DNA of 64,000 bases from Streptomyces albofaciens JCM 4342 (GTDB lineage Bacteria > Actinomycetota > Actinomycetes > Streptomycetales > Streptomycetaceae), in contig NZ_PDCM01000002.1 of NCBI RefSeq assembly GCF_008634025.1, forward strand, positions 2,691,001 through 2,755,000. Reading direction: 5' to 3'. Within the stretch, counting starts at the first letter, position 1; every line of letters starts with the position of its first letter. The translations under genes and the position numbers were made by a program. Under the pieces are notes generated by a model, which searched no databases, was not told the origin of the DNA, and saw only the letters and a program-made list of their open reading frames with translations. Shown here in pieces: positions 1 through 8,693 of the stretch.

Positions 1-75
1 CGGGGTGGCGGTGAGCCGGGAGGTCAGCTCCCTGATCAGCCCGAACTCCCCCAGCTCGCCCACGGTGCCCTTCAT
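1..75 (-). CDS. thiL: Thiamine-monophosphate kinase, N-terminal 25 residues only (gene runs off the left edge)
   Basis: The minus strand from position 75 starts with ATG and reads MKGTVGELGEFGLI, then RELTSR, to the window edge with no stop. This N-terminus, with the GELGEFGLI core, is the conserved beginning of ThiL, which phosphorylates thiamine monophosphate to thiamine diphosphate in the cytoplasm. Only 25 codons are present, so no ATP or substrate site can be inspected. Its position beside an AsnC-type domain, a DUF3515 lipoprotein and ddl fits the conserved Streptomyces order thiL-lrp-DUF3515-ddl-gpsA-plsC. The call rests on the N-terminal motif and this context. Confidence 0.75.
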   Translation of the reverse strand, partial: MKGTVGELGEFGLIRELTSRLTATP

Positions 76-302
76 GCTGCTGCCCTTCCGACGCGTACGG
101 ACGATCCGTACTGCGCTGCCGATCCGTACTCCACCACCGCGCGCCCGGCCCGTGCTTCCCCCGGGCGGACGGCCGTCGTGCTGCCCCTGGTCGTACCGCA
201 CGTCGTGTTCCGGGCGGCGCGGGTCTCCCCGGCGCGCGCACCGACGCGGTACCGTGGCGTCCCTTCTTCCCACATGATCCTCGAAGCCGCCCTGGAGGTC
301 CC

Positions 303-536
303 GTGGTACAGGCGTACATCCTGATCCAGACCGAGGTGGGCAAGGCGTCGGCCGTAGCGGAAGTGATCGCCAAGATCCCCGGTGTGCTCCAGGCCGAGGA
401 CGTCACCGGTCCGTACGACGTGATCGTGCGGGCGCAGGCCGAGACGGTCGACGAGCTCGGCCGCATCGTGGTCGCCAAGGTCCAGCAGGTGGACGGCATC
501 ACCCGCACCCTGACCTGCCCGGTGGTCCATCTCTAG
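303..536 (+). CDS. Stand-alone Lrp/AsnC-type ligand-binding (RAM) domain protein
   Basis: This 77-residue protein starts at GTG and is entirely an Lrp/AsnC effector-binding domain with a beta-alpha-beta-beta-alpha-beta layout. Visible landmarks are QAYILIQTEVG in the first strand and helix, VTGPYDVIVRA in the middle strands and TRTLTCPVVHL at the end. The N-terminal helix-turn-helix of full-length Lrp regulators is absent and there is no upstream in-frame room for one. Such stand-alone domains form oligomers that bind amino acids and may modulate other regulators, but no partner is evident. It lies divergent from thiL and only 8 bases before the DUF3515 gene, so the two are probably co-transcribed. 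Confidence 0.85.
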   Translation: MVQAYILIQTEVGKASAVAEVIAKIPGVLQAEDVTGPYDVIVRAQAETVDELGRIVVAKVQQVDGITRTLTCPVVHL

Positions 537-544
537 CTCCCCGT

Positions 545-1036
545 ATGCTCGGCCGGGTGATCTCCTCGTCCCGCCGGCCGCTGGTACCGGCCCTGCTCAC
601 CGTGGCCTTCGCCGCGGTGGGCTGCTCGTCCTCGGTCCCCGTCGCCGCCCCCTCCCCCGAGGGCGCCTCCGCGCGGCAGTGCCGGGCGCTCCAGAAGGAG
701 TTGCCGCGGACCGTGGACGGGCTGGAGCGCGGCACCGCCGATCCGGCCTCGGACTTCACCGCCGTGTGGGGCGATCCCGCCGTCCGGCTGCGCTGCGGCG
801 TGGCCAAGCCGGCCGTGCTGACGCCTGGAAGTGAACATTACAACCCCGGTGCGGACGCGGCGGAAGTCAACGGCGTCGAGTGGCTCTTCGAGAAGCAGGA
901 CGACGGGTACCGCTTCACGACCGTACTGCGCAAGACGTACGTAGAGGTGAGCGTCCCGAAGAAGTACGCCCCCGAGGTCGATGTGCTGACCGACCTCGCG
1001 GACGCGGTCAAGAAGACGGTGCCGGCCGGAGTCTGA
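545..1036 (+). CDS. DUF3515-family putative lipoprotein
   Basis: This 163-residue protein has a basic N-terminus (SSSRRP), a hydrophobic stretch of about 15 residues and a lipobox-like FAAVGC with Cys near residue 27, so it is probably a lipoprotein anchored on the outer face of the membrane. The remainder has two further cysteines (around RQCRAL and RLRCGV) and the conserved GVEWLFE and TYVEVSVPKKYAPEVD motifs of DUF3515, a family of unknown function common in actinomycetes next to ddl. A GTG at 557 is an alternative start that would shorten the signal peptide by four residues. It ends 38 bases from the convergent ddl stop. Confidence 0.75.
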   Translation: MLGRVISSSRRPLVPALLTVAFAAVGCSSSVPVAAPSPEGASARQCRALQKELPRTVDGLERGTADPASDFTAVWGDPAVRLRCGVAKPAVLTPGSEHYNPGADAAEVNGVEWLFEKQDDGYRFTTVLRKTYVEVSVPKKYAPEVDVLTDLADAVKKTVPAGV

Positions 1037-1074
1037 GCCCTCCGGCCGGGCGCGGTCCGAACCGTCCGGGCGCC

Positions 1075-2217
1075 TCAGCGCAGGCCCGTCGAACGCCGCA
1101 GGGCCGCCTGGATCAGCCGGTCGATCAGCTCCGGGTAGCTCACACCGCTCTCCTGCCACATCCGCGGGTACATCGAGATGGGCGTGAAGCCGGGCATCGT
1201 GTTGATCTCGTTGATGACGTAGGTGCCGTCGTCCTGGAGGAAGAAGTCCACCCGGGCCAGGCCCTCGCAGGACAGCGCCTCGAAGGCGCGGACGGCCAGC
1301 TCCCGGACCTCGGCGGTCTGCTCCGCGGTCAGCGGGGCGGGCACGATGCCGGTGGCCGAGTCGATGTACTTGGCCTCGAAGTCGTAGAAGGTGTGGTCGG
1401 AGACGGGCGGGATCTCGGCGGGGAGGCTGCCGCGCGGCCCGTCCTCGAACTCCAGCACGCCGCACTCGATCTCGCGGCCGGTGAGCAGCGCCTCCACCAG
1501 GATCTTCGGGTCGTGGCGGCGCGCCTCCTCGATGGCCGCGTCCAGCCCGGAGACGTCGTCGACCTTGCTGATGCCCATGGAGGACCCCGCGCGGGCGGGC
1601 TTCACGAAGACCGGCCAGCCGTGTTCGGCGGCGAAGTCCACGATCCGCCGGCGGGCCGCGGCGCCGCCGTCGGCCTGCTCCCACTCGCGGGGGCGGACGA
1701 CCTCGTACGGGCCGACCGGCAGCCCGTAGGAGAGGAACACCCGCTTCATGTACTCCTTGTCCATGCCGGCGGCCGAGGCGAGCACGCCCGAGCCGACGTA
1801 GGGCACGCCGGACAGCTCCAGGAGGCCCTGGATGGTGCCGTCCTCGCCGTACGGGCCGTGCAGCACGGGGAAGACGACGTCGACCGCGCCCAGCGCCTTG
1901 GGCACCGAGCCGGGTTCGCTGTAGACGACCTCACGGCTGGTCGGGTCCACGGGGAGCTGGACGGCCCCCTCGGCGGACTCGGCCAGCTCCGCCACGCTCG
2001 GCAGCTTCCGGTCGGTGATGACCATCCGCGCGGGGTCGTCGGCGGTCAGCGCCCAACGGCCGTCGGCGGTGATGCCGATGGGCAGCACGTCGTACTTCTC
2101 GCGGTCGATGGCCGACAGCACGGCGCCCGCGGTCACCACGGAGACGGCGTGTTCGGAGCTGCGGCCACCGAACACGACGGCGACGCGGGGCTTCTGGGGA
2201 GGGGTCTGGCTGCTCAT
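1075..2217 (-). CDS. ddlA: D-alanine--D-alanine ligase
   Basis: This 380-residue ATP-grasp enzyme joins two D-alanines for peptidoglycan precursor synthesis in the cytoplasm. The N-terminal VAVVFGGRSSEH motif is at about residues 12-23, the central VFVKPARAGSSMG ATP-grasp segment near 200, and the C-terminal magnesium and D-Ala2 site INEINTMPGFT near 337. The omega-loop carries EAKY with Tyr, as in D-Ala-D-Ala ligases rather than the D-lactate-forming Van type. The start chosen is the ATG at 2217, which gives the family length; the open frame continues upstream without stop but shows no Ddl homology. It is the last gene of a plsC-gpsA-ddl run, 80 bases after gpsA. Confidence 0.95.
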   Translation of the reverse strand: MSSQTPPQKPRVAVVFGGRSSEHAVSVVTAGAVLSAIDREKYDVLPIGITADGRWALTADDPARMVITDRKLPSVAELAESAEGAVQLPVDPTSREVVYSEPGSVPKALGAVDVVFPVLHGPYGEDGTIQGLLELSGVPYVGSGVLASAAGMDKEYMKRVFLSYGLPVGPYEVVRPREWEQADGGAAARRRIVDFAAEHGWPVFVKPARAGSSMGISKVDDVSGLDAAIEEARRHDPKILVEALLTGREIECGVLEFEDGPRGSLPAEIPPVSDHTFYDFEAKYIDSATGIVPAPLTAEQTAEVRELAVRAFEALSCEGLARVDFFLQDDGTYVINEINTMPGFTPISMYPRMWQESGVSYPELIDRLIQAALRRSTGLR

Positions 2218-2269
2218 ATCGGGTCGAGGGTACCTGCTGCCCCAGGGGGAGTCGGTGCCACGGGCCGGT

Positions 2270-2292
2270 GCGGCGCCTCCCCCGGGCGCCGC
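2270..2292. terminator. GC-rich inverted repeat between gpsA and ddl
   Basis: GCGGCGCC at 2270-2277 is followed by GGCGCCGC at 2285-2292, a perfect 8-bp inverted repeat in the 80-base gpsA-ddl gap. There is no T-run, so it may be an intra-operon attenuating or processing hairpin rather than a strong terminator. Confidence 0.3.
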
Positions 2293-2297
2293 GCAGC

Positions 2298-3299
2298 TCA
2301 GTGGCGCTCGGGCTTGGCGCTGCGGGACATCAGCTCCTTGAGGGCCACCAGCGGCGGCTTGCCCTCGTGGACGATGTCCACCACGGTCTCGGTGATCGGC
2401 ATGTCGACGCCGTGCCGGCGCGCCAGATCCAGAACCGACTCGCAGGACTTGACGCCCTCGGCGGTCTGCTTGGTGACCGCGATGGTCTCCTCCAGCGACA
2501 TCCCGCGGCCCAGGTTGGCACCGAAGGTGTTGTTGCGGGAGAGCGGCGAGGAGCAGGTGGCGACCAGGTCGCCCATGCCGGCGAGCCCGGCGAAGGTGTG
2601 CGCGTCGGCGCCCATCGCCAGGCCCAGGCGGGTGGTCTCGGCGAGGCCGCGGGTGATCAGGGAGGCTTTGGCGTTGTCGCCCAGGCCCATGCCGCCGGCC
2701 ATGCCGACCGCCAGCGCGATGACGTTCTTGACCGCGCCGCCCAGCTCGGCGCCGACCACGTCGGTGTTGGTGTACGGGCGGAAGTACGGGGTGTGGCAGG
2801 CGGCCTGGAGGCGCCGGGCCACCGCCTCGTCCGCGCAGGCGACGACCGCGGCGGCGGGCTGCCGGGCGGCGATCTCCTTGGCGAGGTTGGGGCCGGTCAG
2901 CACCGCGACGCGCTCGGCGGGGGCCTTGGCGACCTCCTCGATGACCTCGCTCATCCGCTTGGCGGTGCCCAGTTCGACGCCCTTCATCAGGGAGACCAGG
3001 ACGGTGTCGGCGGGCAGCAGCGGGGCCCATTCGGCGAGATTGCCGCGCAGGGTCTGGGAGGGGACGGCCAGGACCGTGAAATCGGCGCCGTGCGCGGCCT
3101 CGGCGGGGTCGGTGGTGGCCCGTACGGACTCCGGCAGCTGTGCGTCCGGCAGGTAGTCGGGGTTGGTCCGGCCGGTGTTGATGGCGTCGACCAGGCCCGC
3201 TCTGCGGCCCCACATCGTCACCTCGCAGCCCGCGTCGCCGAGCACCATCGCGAATGCGGTGCCCCAGGACCCCGTGCCGTAGACGGCGCAGCGCGTCAC
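2298..3299 (-). CDS. gpsA: Glycerol-3-phosphate dehydrogenase [NAD(P)+]
   Basis: This 333-residue cytoplasmic enzyme reduces dihydroxyacetone phosphate to sn-glycerol 3-phosphate, the backbone for phospholipids. The N-terminal Rossmann motif GTGSWGTAFA begins at residue 9. The sequence then shows SLMKGVELGT, the LTGPNLAKEIA motif near residue 137 and the catalytic-lysine segment GAVKNVIALAVG near residue 190, followed by the C-terminal helical domain with LAGMGDLVATCSSPLSRN. Length equals the family norm. Its ATG overlaps the plsC stop by 4 bases (ATGA at 3296-3299), indicating translational coupling; the upstream product makes phosphatidate from the glycerol 3-phosphate that GpsA supplies. 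Confidence 0.97.
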   Translation of the reverse strand: MTRCAVYGTGSWGTAFAMVLGDAGCEVTMWGRRAGLVDAINTGRTNPDYLPDAQLPESVRATTDPAEAAHGADFTVLAVPSQTLRGNLAEWAPLLPADTVLVSLMKGVELGTAKRMSEVIEEVAKAPAERVAVLTGPNLAKEIAARQPAAAVVACADEAVARRLQAACHTPYFRPYTNTDVVGAELGGAVKNVIALAVGMAGGMGLGDNAKASLITRGLAETTRLGLAMGADAHTFAGLAGMGDLVATCSSPLSRNNTFGANLGRGMSLEETIAVTKQTAEGVKSCESVLDLARRHGVDMPITETVVDIVHEGKPPLVALKELMSRSAKPERH

Positions 3300-4126
3300 T
3301 TGCCTTCATCCTCCTGTGTCTTCGGTGCCTGGTCGTCCAGTTTCACGCCCCGCTCGTCCAGCTCGCGCGCCCGCTCGGCGGCCCGCTGCTCCCGGCGGGC
3401 CCGGCTGCGCCGGACGGCGTCCTTGCGGTGGTCGTACGGCTCGGCGGGCGCCGGCTCGCCGCGCAGTTCGGCCAGCAGCTCGGTGACCGCGGCCATGACC
3501 TTCTCGGTCACCGCGCGCAGCACCTCGGCGGTCGGCTCCTTGCCGTAGAACTCGCTCAGGTCGACCGGCGGCCCCGCCTTGACCCGCAGGGTCTTGCGCG
3601 GGAACAGGCGCAGCTTCTTCTCCTTGGCGTAGGGCGGCATCACCTCGTTGGCGCCCCACTGGGCCACCGGGACCACCGGCGCCTTGGTGAGCAACGCCAC
3701 CCGGGCGGCGCCGGTCTTGCCCTGCATGGGCCACAGGTCGGGGTCGCGGGTGAGGGTGCCCTCGGGGTAGAAGGCGACGCATTCGCCCTTGTTGATGGCG
3801 GCCACGGCGGCACGGAAGGCGACCGCGGCGTCGGCGGATTCCCGGTAGACGGGGATCTGGCCGGTGCCGCGCATCACCGCGCCGACAAAGCCGCCCTTGA
3901 AGAGCCCGGACTTGGCGAGGAATCGCGGGACCCGTCCGGTGTTGTACTGGTAGTGCGCGTACGACAGCGGGTCCAGATACGAGTTGTGGTTGACCACGGT
4001 GATAAATCCGCCGTCGGCGGGAATGTGCTCCATTCCCTGCCAGTCCCGCTTGAACAGAACCAGGAGCGGCGGTTTGCAGATGACCGCGGCCAAGCGGTAC
4101 CAGAAGCCGATTCTGCGGCGGGACAC
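3296..4126 (-). CDS. plsC: 1-acyl-sn-glycerol-3-phosphate acyltransferase
   Basis: This PlsC-family membrane-associated acyltransferase makes phosphatidic acid from lysophosphatidic acid. The GTG at 4126 gives a 276-residue protein and is preceded by AAGGAGGG at good spacing; a longer in-frame reading to 4384 has no homology. An amphipathic N-terminus (FWYRLAAVICKPPLLVLF) precedes the HX4D catalytic motif NHNSYLD near residue 43, and the acyl-acceptor motif FYPEGTLTRD lies near residue 118. The C-terminal 60 residues are Arg/Glu-rich and probably disordered. It is the first gene of the plsC-gpsA-ddl operon and is divergent from cofC. Confidence 0.92.
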   Translation of the reverse strand: MSRRRIGFWYRLAAVICKPPLLVLFKRDWQGMEHIPADGGFITVVNHNSYLDPLSYAHYQYNTGRVPRFLAKSGLFKGGFVGAVMRGTGQIPVYRESADAAVAFRAAVAAINKGECVAFYPEGTLTRDPDLWPMQGKTGAARVALLTKAPVVPVAQWGANEVMPPYAKEKKLRLFPRKTLRVKAGPPVDLSEFYGKEPTAEVLRAVTEKVMAAVTELLAELRGEPAPAEPYDHRKDAVRRSRARREQRAAERARELDERGVKLDDQAPKTQEDEGK

Positions 4127-4251
4127 TGGGACACCCTCCTTGTGGGATCTGCTGAGCTGCTGCGACCCGGCAGCCGCACAAGTGTCGCCCCAGGTACCCG
4201 CTATGTCGAGAACACCGTAACCCCGCCGCTCACGGATGGCGGTGACGGCAG

Positions 4252-4953
4252 GTGAGAATGGGGGCGATGCGAAGTGATGGAGCGGACGCCGGATGGAGCC
4301 TGGTCGTCCCGCTGAAACCCCTGGTACGGGCGAAGAGCAGGCTGTCCGGGGCGGTGGGGGAACGGCTGCGGCCACAGTTGGCACTGGCGTTCGCGCTGGA
4401 TACCGTGTCCGCCGCGCTGGCCTGCGAAGACGTCATGGATGTGGCGGTTGTCACGGACGACCCGCTGGCCGGGGAGCGGCTCGCGGCGCTCGGCGCGCGC
4501 GTCTTCGCGGACGTTCCGGGCCGTGGCCTGAACGCGGCGCTGGCCCATGGGGCGGCACGGGTGCGCGAGCGGCGCGCCGGGGCCGCCGTGGCGGCGCTGA
4601 ACGCGGATCTCCCGGCGTTGCGCCCGGCGGAACTGCACCGGGTGCTGACGGCCGCCGCCGCATTTCCCCGGGCATTTCTCGCGGATGCGGCGGAAATCGG
4701 TACGACGCTGCTGTCCGCGGCTCCGGGAGTGGAATTGGCGCCCGCTTTCGGGGGGCCGTCCCGGGCGCGGCACCGCGAATCGGGGGCGCAGGAGATCGTG
4801 CTGCCGGGCACCGAATCCGTGCGCCGGGACGTGGACACCGGCGCGGACCTGCTGGCCGCGCTGGAGCTGGGCGCGGGGCCGCACACCGCCCGCTGTGTGC
4901 CGCGGATACGGGAGCGCGCGGGCCTGGAGGGCGTCAGAACGTCTGGAGCGTGA
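4252..4953 (+). CDS. cofC: 2-phospho-L-lactate / phosphoenolpyruvate guanylyltransferase (F420 biosynthesis)
   Basis: This 233-residue nucleotidyltransferase of the CofC/FbiD family transfers GMP from GTP to a three-carbon phospho acid in coenzyme F420 synthesis. The N-terminal WSLVVPLKPLVRAKSRLSG carries the nucleotide-binding loop with its KSRLS signature, and NADLPALRP near residue 116 is the metal-binding NxDLP motif. DVAVVTDD follows the first Rossmann strand. The first start is GTG at 4252; internal ATGs at 4258 and 4267 are alternatives. The gene is divergent from plsC across 125 bases and its last 20 bases overlap the convergent 73-residue gene. Confidence 0.9.
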   Translation: MRMGAMRSDGADAGWSLVVPLKPLVRAKSRLSGAVGERLRPQLALAFALDTVSAALACEDVMDVAVVTDDPLAGERLAALGARVFADVPGRGLNAALAHGAARVRERRAGAAVAALNADLPALRPAELHRVLTAAAAFPRAFLADAAEIGTTLLSAAPGVELAPAFGGPSRARHRESGAQEIVLPGTESVRRDVDTGADLLAALELGAGPHTARCVPRIRERAGLEGVRTSGA

Positions 4954-5155
4954 CGAGCACGACGCGGCGCCCGTCCGTTTCCGTACCGCTGCCCGCTTCG
5001 CCCTCGACCTCGATGCGCACCCGCTGACCGGGCCGCAGCAGCCGCAGGCCGCCCGCGTCGAAGGCCGCCGCGTCGAAGGGCAGCGGCGTGCCGTCGTCGA
5101 GCAGCACGCTGCCGGAACGGGTCTGGGCGTCGTAGGTGTACGCGGTGGCCTGCAT
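4934..5155 (-). CDS. Conserved small protein of unknown function
   Basis: This 73-residue protein begins MQATAYTYDAQTRSGSVLLD and is predicted to be almost all beta-strand (short alternating segments VLLDDG, LPFDAAAF, LRLLRPGQRVRIEVEG, RRVVLVTLQTF). The pattern, with a PGQRVRIEVEG strand, resembles a small OB-like barrel such as those in cold-shock-type proteins, but no RNP motif is visible, so no function is proposed. It is convergent with cofC, overlapping it by 20 bases, and lies downstream of hupS on the same strand. Confidence 0.7.
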   Translation of the reverse strand: MQATAYTYDAQTRSGSVLLDDGTPLPFDAAAFDAGGLRLLRPGQRVRIEVEGEAGSGTETDGRRVVLVTLQTF

Positions 5156-5247
5156 ACGGCCACCCTAAACGGCGACCGGGGGCCGATCGCCCGGAACGGC
5201 GCCGGTACGGGCGCGGGACACGCCGCGCCGCGGGTACGACGCACCGC

Positions 5248-5277
5248 GGGCCGGGCTCCCCGGGGGGAGTCCGGCCC
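5248..5277 (-). terminator. Hairpin downstream of hupS
   Basis: GGGCCGGGCTCCCC at 5248-5261 pairs with GGGGAGTCCGGCCC at 5264-5277, a 14-bp stem with one mismatch, 25 bases beyond the hupS stop. No long T-run follows; GC-rich hairpins without T-runs are common terminators in Streptomyces. Confidence 0.55.
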
Positions 5278-5301
5278 GACGCGTGGCGTCGCCGCTGCTG
5301 A

Positions 5302-6018
5302 TTACCGCTTGCGGGCGGTGGTCTTCTTGGCGGTGGTCTTGCGGGCCGTGGTCTTCTTGGCCGGGGCCTTCTTCGCCGTCGCCTTCGTCGCGGGCGCGGT
5401 CTTCTTGGCCGTCGCCTTCTTGGCGGTGGTGGTGGCCTTCTTGGCCGGGGTGGCCTTCTTCGCCGCCGGGGTGGCCTTCTTGGCGGTGGCCGTGGTCTTC
5501 TTGGCCGCCGTCTTCTTCGCCGTGGCGGTGGTCTTCTTCGCCGGCGTCGCCTTCTTCGCGGCCGCCGTCGTCGTCTTCTTCGCCGGCGTGGCCTTCTTGG
5601 CGGTGGCCGTGGTCTTCGCCGCCGACTTCTTGGCGGTGGCCTTCTTGGCCGCGGCCTTCTTCACGGTCGAGCGGGTGGAAGTACCACCGGAAAGGCTGCC
5701 CTTGGGTGCCTTCTTGACGGCCACGTCGTTCTTCGGGAGCTTCTTCGAGCCGCTGACCAGGTCCTTGAAGCCCTGACCGGCGCGGAAACGCGGCACCGAG
5801 GTCTTCTTGACCCGCACCCGCTCACCCGTCTGCGGGTTGCGGGCGTAGCGGGCCGGACGGTCCACCTTCTCGAACGAACCGAAACCGGTGACCGATACGC
5901 GGTCACCGGAGACAACTGCACGGACGATTGCGTCCAGTACCGCGTCGACCGCGTCGGCGGCGTTCTGGCGGCCGCCGAGCTTGTCGGCAATGGCTTCTAC
6001 GAGCTGCGCCTTGTTCAC
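5302..6018 (-). CDS. hupS: HU-family nucleoid protein with long Lys/Ala/Thr tail (HupS type)
   Basis: This 238-residue nucleoid-associated protein has a normal HU domain in residues 1-90 (MNKAQLVEAIADKLGG, VTGFGSFE, RNPQTGE and FRAGQGFKDLV) and a tail of about 140 residues built of irregular KKATAKK, KKTTA and TPAKK repeats, like histone H1. This architecture is the Streptomyces HupS type, which in S. coelicolor is associated with spore chromosome compaction, and differs from the short vegetative HupA. The GTG start at 6018 follows GAAGGGGAAG. The repeats make opposite-strand frames look like long hydrophobic proteins, which are artefacts. An AT-rich segment with TATATAT at about 6080-6087 probably belongs to its promoter. 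Confidence 0.96.
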   Translation of the reverse strand: MNKAQLVEAIADKLGGRQNAADAVDAVLDAIVRAVVSGDRVSVTGFGSFEKVDRPARYARNPQTGERVRVKKTSVPRFRAGQGFKDLVSGSKKLPKNDVAVKKAPKGSLSGGTSTRSTVKKAAAKKATAKKSAAKTTATAKKATPAKKTTTAAAKKATPAKKTTATAKKTAAKKTTATAKKATPAAKKATPAKKATTTAKKATAKKTAPATKATAKKAPAKKTTARKTTAKKTTARKR

Positions 6019-6143
6019 GTCTTCCCCTTCGGAGACATTGCTGGAACGAAAGTGTTCAAGCCTTTTCGCACGTTAGGCAGATATATACCGCAAATCAAAC
6101 ACGAAACGGGCTAATCACCCTTGTGCCGCAACGAACTCGACCT

Positions 6144-6389
6144 TCACGGAGTTCCGTCGGCGTGCACGTCTTCGGGAAAGCGACCCTCGTCGAGGTCGTT
6201 CATGAACCACTCCAGACGCCTTGCCGCGTCCGCCAGATCGTGTTTCGCCGCCGCCGTGATGACGAGCAGCTTCCGGGTCAGCGCCATGCGTACGCCCTCC
6301 GGGACTTGCAGTGTCCGCACTCGTGTGTGTGCGTCCTTGAGTCGGTCGGCGACGAGACCGTAGAGCTCGAGTTGGTCGTCGCGTTCCAT
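6144..6389 (-). CDS. Conserved small helical protein of unknown function
   Basis: This 81-residue protein starts MERDDQLELYGLVADRLKDA and looks wholly alpha-helical and acidic, with three likely helices (residues 4-25, 30-50 and 52-70). No enzymatic motif is visible. There is no ribosome-binding site: the ATG at 6389 is preceded within 12 bases by CACAAT, a possible -10 element, so the transcript may be leaderless. It lies between leuD and hupS on the same strand. The family is recognised only as a conserved actinomycete hypothetical. Confidence 0.65.
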   Translation of the reverse strand: MERDDQLELYGLVADRLKDAHTRVRTLQVPEGVRMALTRKLLVITAAAKHDLADAARRLEWFMNDLDEGRFPEDVHADGTP

Positions 6390-6454
6390 GCGCTAATTGT
6401 GCCATCTGCGGCGAGTTGTCGCTTCACGGGGCCTCAACAGACGCCTTCATACGC

Positions 6455-6490
6455 CGATGCGCCCCCTGCCAACCAGCAAGGGGCGCATCG
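6455..6490. terminator. Hairpin downstream of leuD
   Basis: CGATGCGCCCC with TGC at 6455-6469 pairs with GCA and GGGGCGCATCG at 6476-6490, giving a stem of about 14 bp with a small internal mismatch, 35 bases past the leuD stop. A run of six A on the plus strand at about 6512 (T on the leuD strand) lies before the hairpin rather than after it. Confidence 0.55.
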
Positions 6491-6524
6491 TACGCAATAA
6501 GGCTTTGAGCCAAAAAACCCGAGG

Positions 6525-7118
6525 TCAGACTACTACCGTACGCGGCTTGAACGACGGCCTGTTCGCCTCGTACCGGGCGATGGCCTCCTCCTCCCGAAGA
6601 GTGAGGCTGATGTCGTCCAGGCCCTCCAGCAGCCGCCAACGCGCGTTCTCGTCCAGCTCGAACCCTGCGGTGATGCCCGGTGCCCGGACCTGCCGGCCGA
6701 CGAGGTCGACGGTGACCTCGGCCGCGGGGTCCGCCTCGGCGAGCTTCTGCAGCGCCTCGACGGTCTCCTGCGGGAGCACCACGGTCAGCAGTCCGTTCTT
6801 CAGCGAGTTGCCCCGGAAGATGTCCGCGAAACGCGACGAGATGACGGCCTTGAAGCCGTAGTTCTGCAGCGCCCAGACCGCGTGCTCGCGCGAGGAGCCG
6901 GTGCCGAAGTCGGGACCGGCGACCAGGACCGTCGCACCTCGGTACGCCTCCTGGTTCAGCACGAACTGCGGATCCTTGCGCCAGGCCTCGAAGAGCCCGT
7001 CCTCGAAGCCGTCGCGGGTGACCTTCTTGAGCCAGTGCGCCGGGATGATCTGGTCGGTGTCCACGTTGCTGCGGCGCAGCGGGACGGCCCGGCCGGTGTG
7101 GGTGGTGAAGGCTTCCAT
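6525..7118 (-). CDS. leuD: 3-isopropylmalate dehydratase small subunit
   Basis: LeuD is the swivel-domain subunit that joins LeuC to isomerise 2-isopropylmalate to 3-isopropylmalate in leucine synthesis. The 197-residue protein shows the family hallmarks [16 protein letters not shown] near residue 17, [17 protein letters not shown] near 68 with the substrate-binding GSSREH, and [17 protein letters not shown] near 92. Its ATG lies 3 bases after the leuC stop, so the pair is translationally coupled. Confidence 0.97.
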   Translation of the reverse strand: MEAFTTHTGRAVPLRRSNVDTDQIIPAHWLKKVTRDGFEDGLFEAWRKDPQFVLNQEAYRGATVLVAGPDFGTGSSREHAVWALQNYGFKAVISSRFADIFRGNSLKNGLLTVVLPQETVEALQKLAEADPAAEVTVDLVGRQVRAPGITAGFELDENARWRLLEGLDDISLTLREEEAIARYEANRPSFKPRTVVV

Positions 7119-7121
7119 GGT

Positions 7122-8552
7122 TCAGACTCCCGCGGGCGTACGTACGTCGGCGTCGGACAGATCGGCCGGCGATGCCAGATGGCCGAGAACCGCCGTTGCG
7201 GCGGCGACCTGAGGCGAGACCAGGTGGGTGCGGCCGCCCTTGCCCTGCCGCCCCTCGAAGTTGCGGTTGGAGGTGGACGCGGAGCGCTCGCCGGGGGCCA
7301 GCTGGTCCGGGTTCATGCCCAGGCACATCGAGCAGCCGGCGTGCCGCCACTCGGCACCGGCCTCGGTGAAGACCTTGTCGAGCCCCTCCTCGACCGCCTG
7401 GAGGGCGACCCGCACCGAGCCGGGGACGACGAGCATGCGCACCCCGTCGGCGATCCGGCGGCCCCGTACGACCTCGGCCGCGGAGCGCAGGTCCTCGATC
7501 CGCCCGTTGGTGCACGAACCTACGAAGACGGTGTCCACCCGGATGTCGCGCAGCGGCTGACCCGCCGTCAACCCCATGTATTCCAGGGCCTTTTCGGCGG
7601 CGTAGCGCTCCGATGCGTCTTCGTACGAAGCGGGGTCGGGGACCCGCTCCGAAAGCGGCGCGCCCTGCCCCGGGTTGGTGCCCCAGGTGACGAACGGCGC
7701 CAGCTCCGCGGCGTCGATGACGACCTCGTGGTCGAAGACCGCGTCGTCGTCGGTGCGCAGGGTCTTCCAGTACGCGACGGCGGCGTCCCAGTCGGCGCCC
7801 TCGGGGGCGTGCGGGCGCCCCTTCAGGTACGCGAAGGTGGTCTCGTCGGGGGCGATCATCCCGGCCCGGGCGCCCGCCTCGATGGACATGTTGCAGATGG
7901 TCATCCGGGCCTCCATCGAGAGCTTCTCGACGGCCTCGCCGCGGTACTCGATGACGTAGCCCTGGCCGCCGCCGGTGCCGATCCGGGCGATGACGGCCAG
8001 GATCAGGTCCTTGGCGGTGACGCTCTCGGGCAGTTCGCCCTCCACGGTGACGGCCATGGTCTTGAACGGCGCCATCGGCAGCGTCTGGGTGGCCAGCACG
8101 TGCTCGACCTGGCTGGTGCCGATGCCGAAGGCCAGCGCGCCGAACGCGCCGTGGGTGGAGGTGTGGCTGTCGCCGCAGACCACGGTGGTGCCCGGCTGGG
8201 TCAGTCCCAACTGCGGTCCCACCACGTGGACGACGCCCTGCTCCACGTCGCCCAGCGGGTGCAGCCGTACGCCGAAGTCCGCGCAGTTCTTGCGCAGCGT
8301 CTCCAGCTGGGTGCGGGAGACCGGGTCGGCGATGGGCTTGTCGATGTCGAGGGTGGGGGTGTTGTGGTCCTCGGTGGCGATGGTCAGGTCGGTGCGCCGC
8401 ACCGAGCGGCCGGCCTTGCGCAGGCCGTCGAACGCCTGCGGGCTGGTGACCTCGTGCAGCAGGTGCAGATCGATGAAGAGGAGATCGGGCTCGCCTTCCG
8501 CGCGCCGGACGACGTGGTCGTCCCAGACCTTCTCCGCGAGTGTCCGTCCCAT
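7122..8552 (-). CDS. leuC: 3-isopropylmalate dehydratase large subunit
   Basis: This 476-residue aconitase-family subunit carries the [4Fe-4S] cluster of isopropylmalate isomerase. The N-terminal [15 protein letters not shown] is typical, [19 protein letters not shown] lies near residue 130, and the cluster cysteines are in VGSCTNGR near 345 and [12 protein letters not shown] near 405. The start at 8552 is chosen because GGAGGG lies 7 bases upstream; an in-frame ATG eight codons earlier has no such site. It is divergent from ndgR, whose IclR-type product is known in Streptomyces to act on leuCD. Confidence 0.97.
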   Translation of the reverse strand: MGRTLAEKVWDDHVVRRAEGEPDLLFIDLHLLHEVTSPQAFDGLRKAGRSVRRTDLTIATEDHNTPTLDIDKPIADPVSRTQLETLRKNCADFGVRLHPLGDVEQGVVHVVGPQLGLTQPGTTVVCGDSHTSTHGAFGALAFGIGTSQVEHVLATQTLPMAPFKTMAVTVEGELPESVTAKDLILAVIARIGTGGGQGYVIEYRGEAVEKLSMEARMTICNMSIEAGARAGMIAPDETTFAYLKGRPHAPEGADWDAAVAYWKTLRTDDDAVFDHEVVIDAAELAPFVTWGTNPGQGAPLSERVPDPASYEDASERYAAEKALEYMGLTAGQPLRDIRVDTVFVGSCTNGRIEDLRSAAEVVRGRRIADGVRMLVVPGSVRVALQAVEEGLDKVFTEAGAEWRHAGCSMCLGMNPDQLAPGERSASTSNRNFEGRQGKGGRTHLVSPQVAAATAVLGHLASPADLSDADVRTPAGV

Positions 8553-8693
8553 CGCTTTCCCTCCGGCCGGCCGCATCGCCGGCCCAACTCGACTGTGTGC
8601 AAAGCGCCCGTCCCCCGGTTGCGGGCGTCGTGCCGGGCCCTGGTCGGGGGCCGTGCCTACAGATTGGCGGCTTCCCCGGAAAATTGAACTTGC

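Noticed and set aside
880..3156. A 758-codon plus-strand open frame over ddl and gpsA
   Set aside because: It is antisense to two clear genes and has no recognisable domain.
4685..5776. Hydrophobic FFAVAFVAG-like open frames opposite hupS
   Set aside because: They are the complement of the Lys/Ala repeats in the HupS tail and not a membrane protein.
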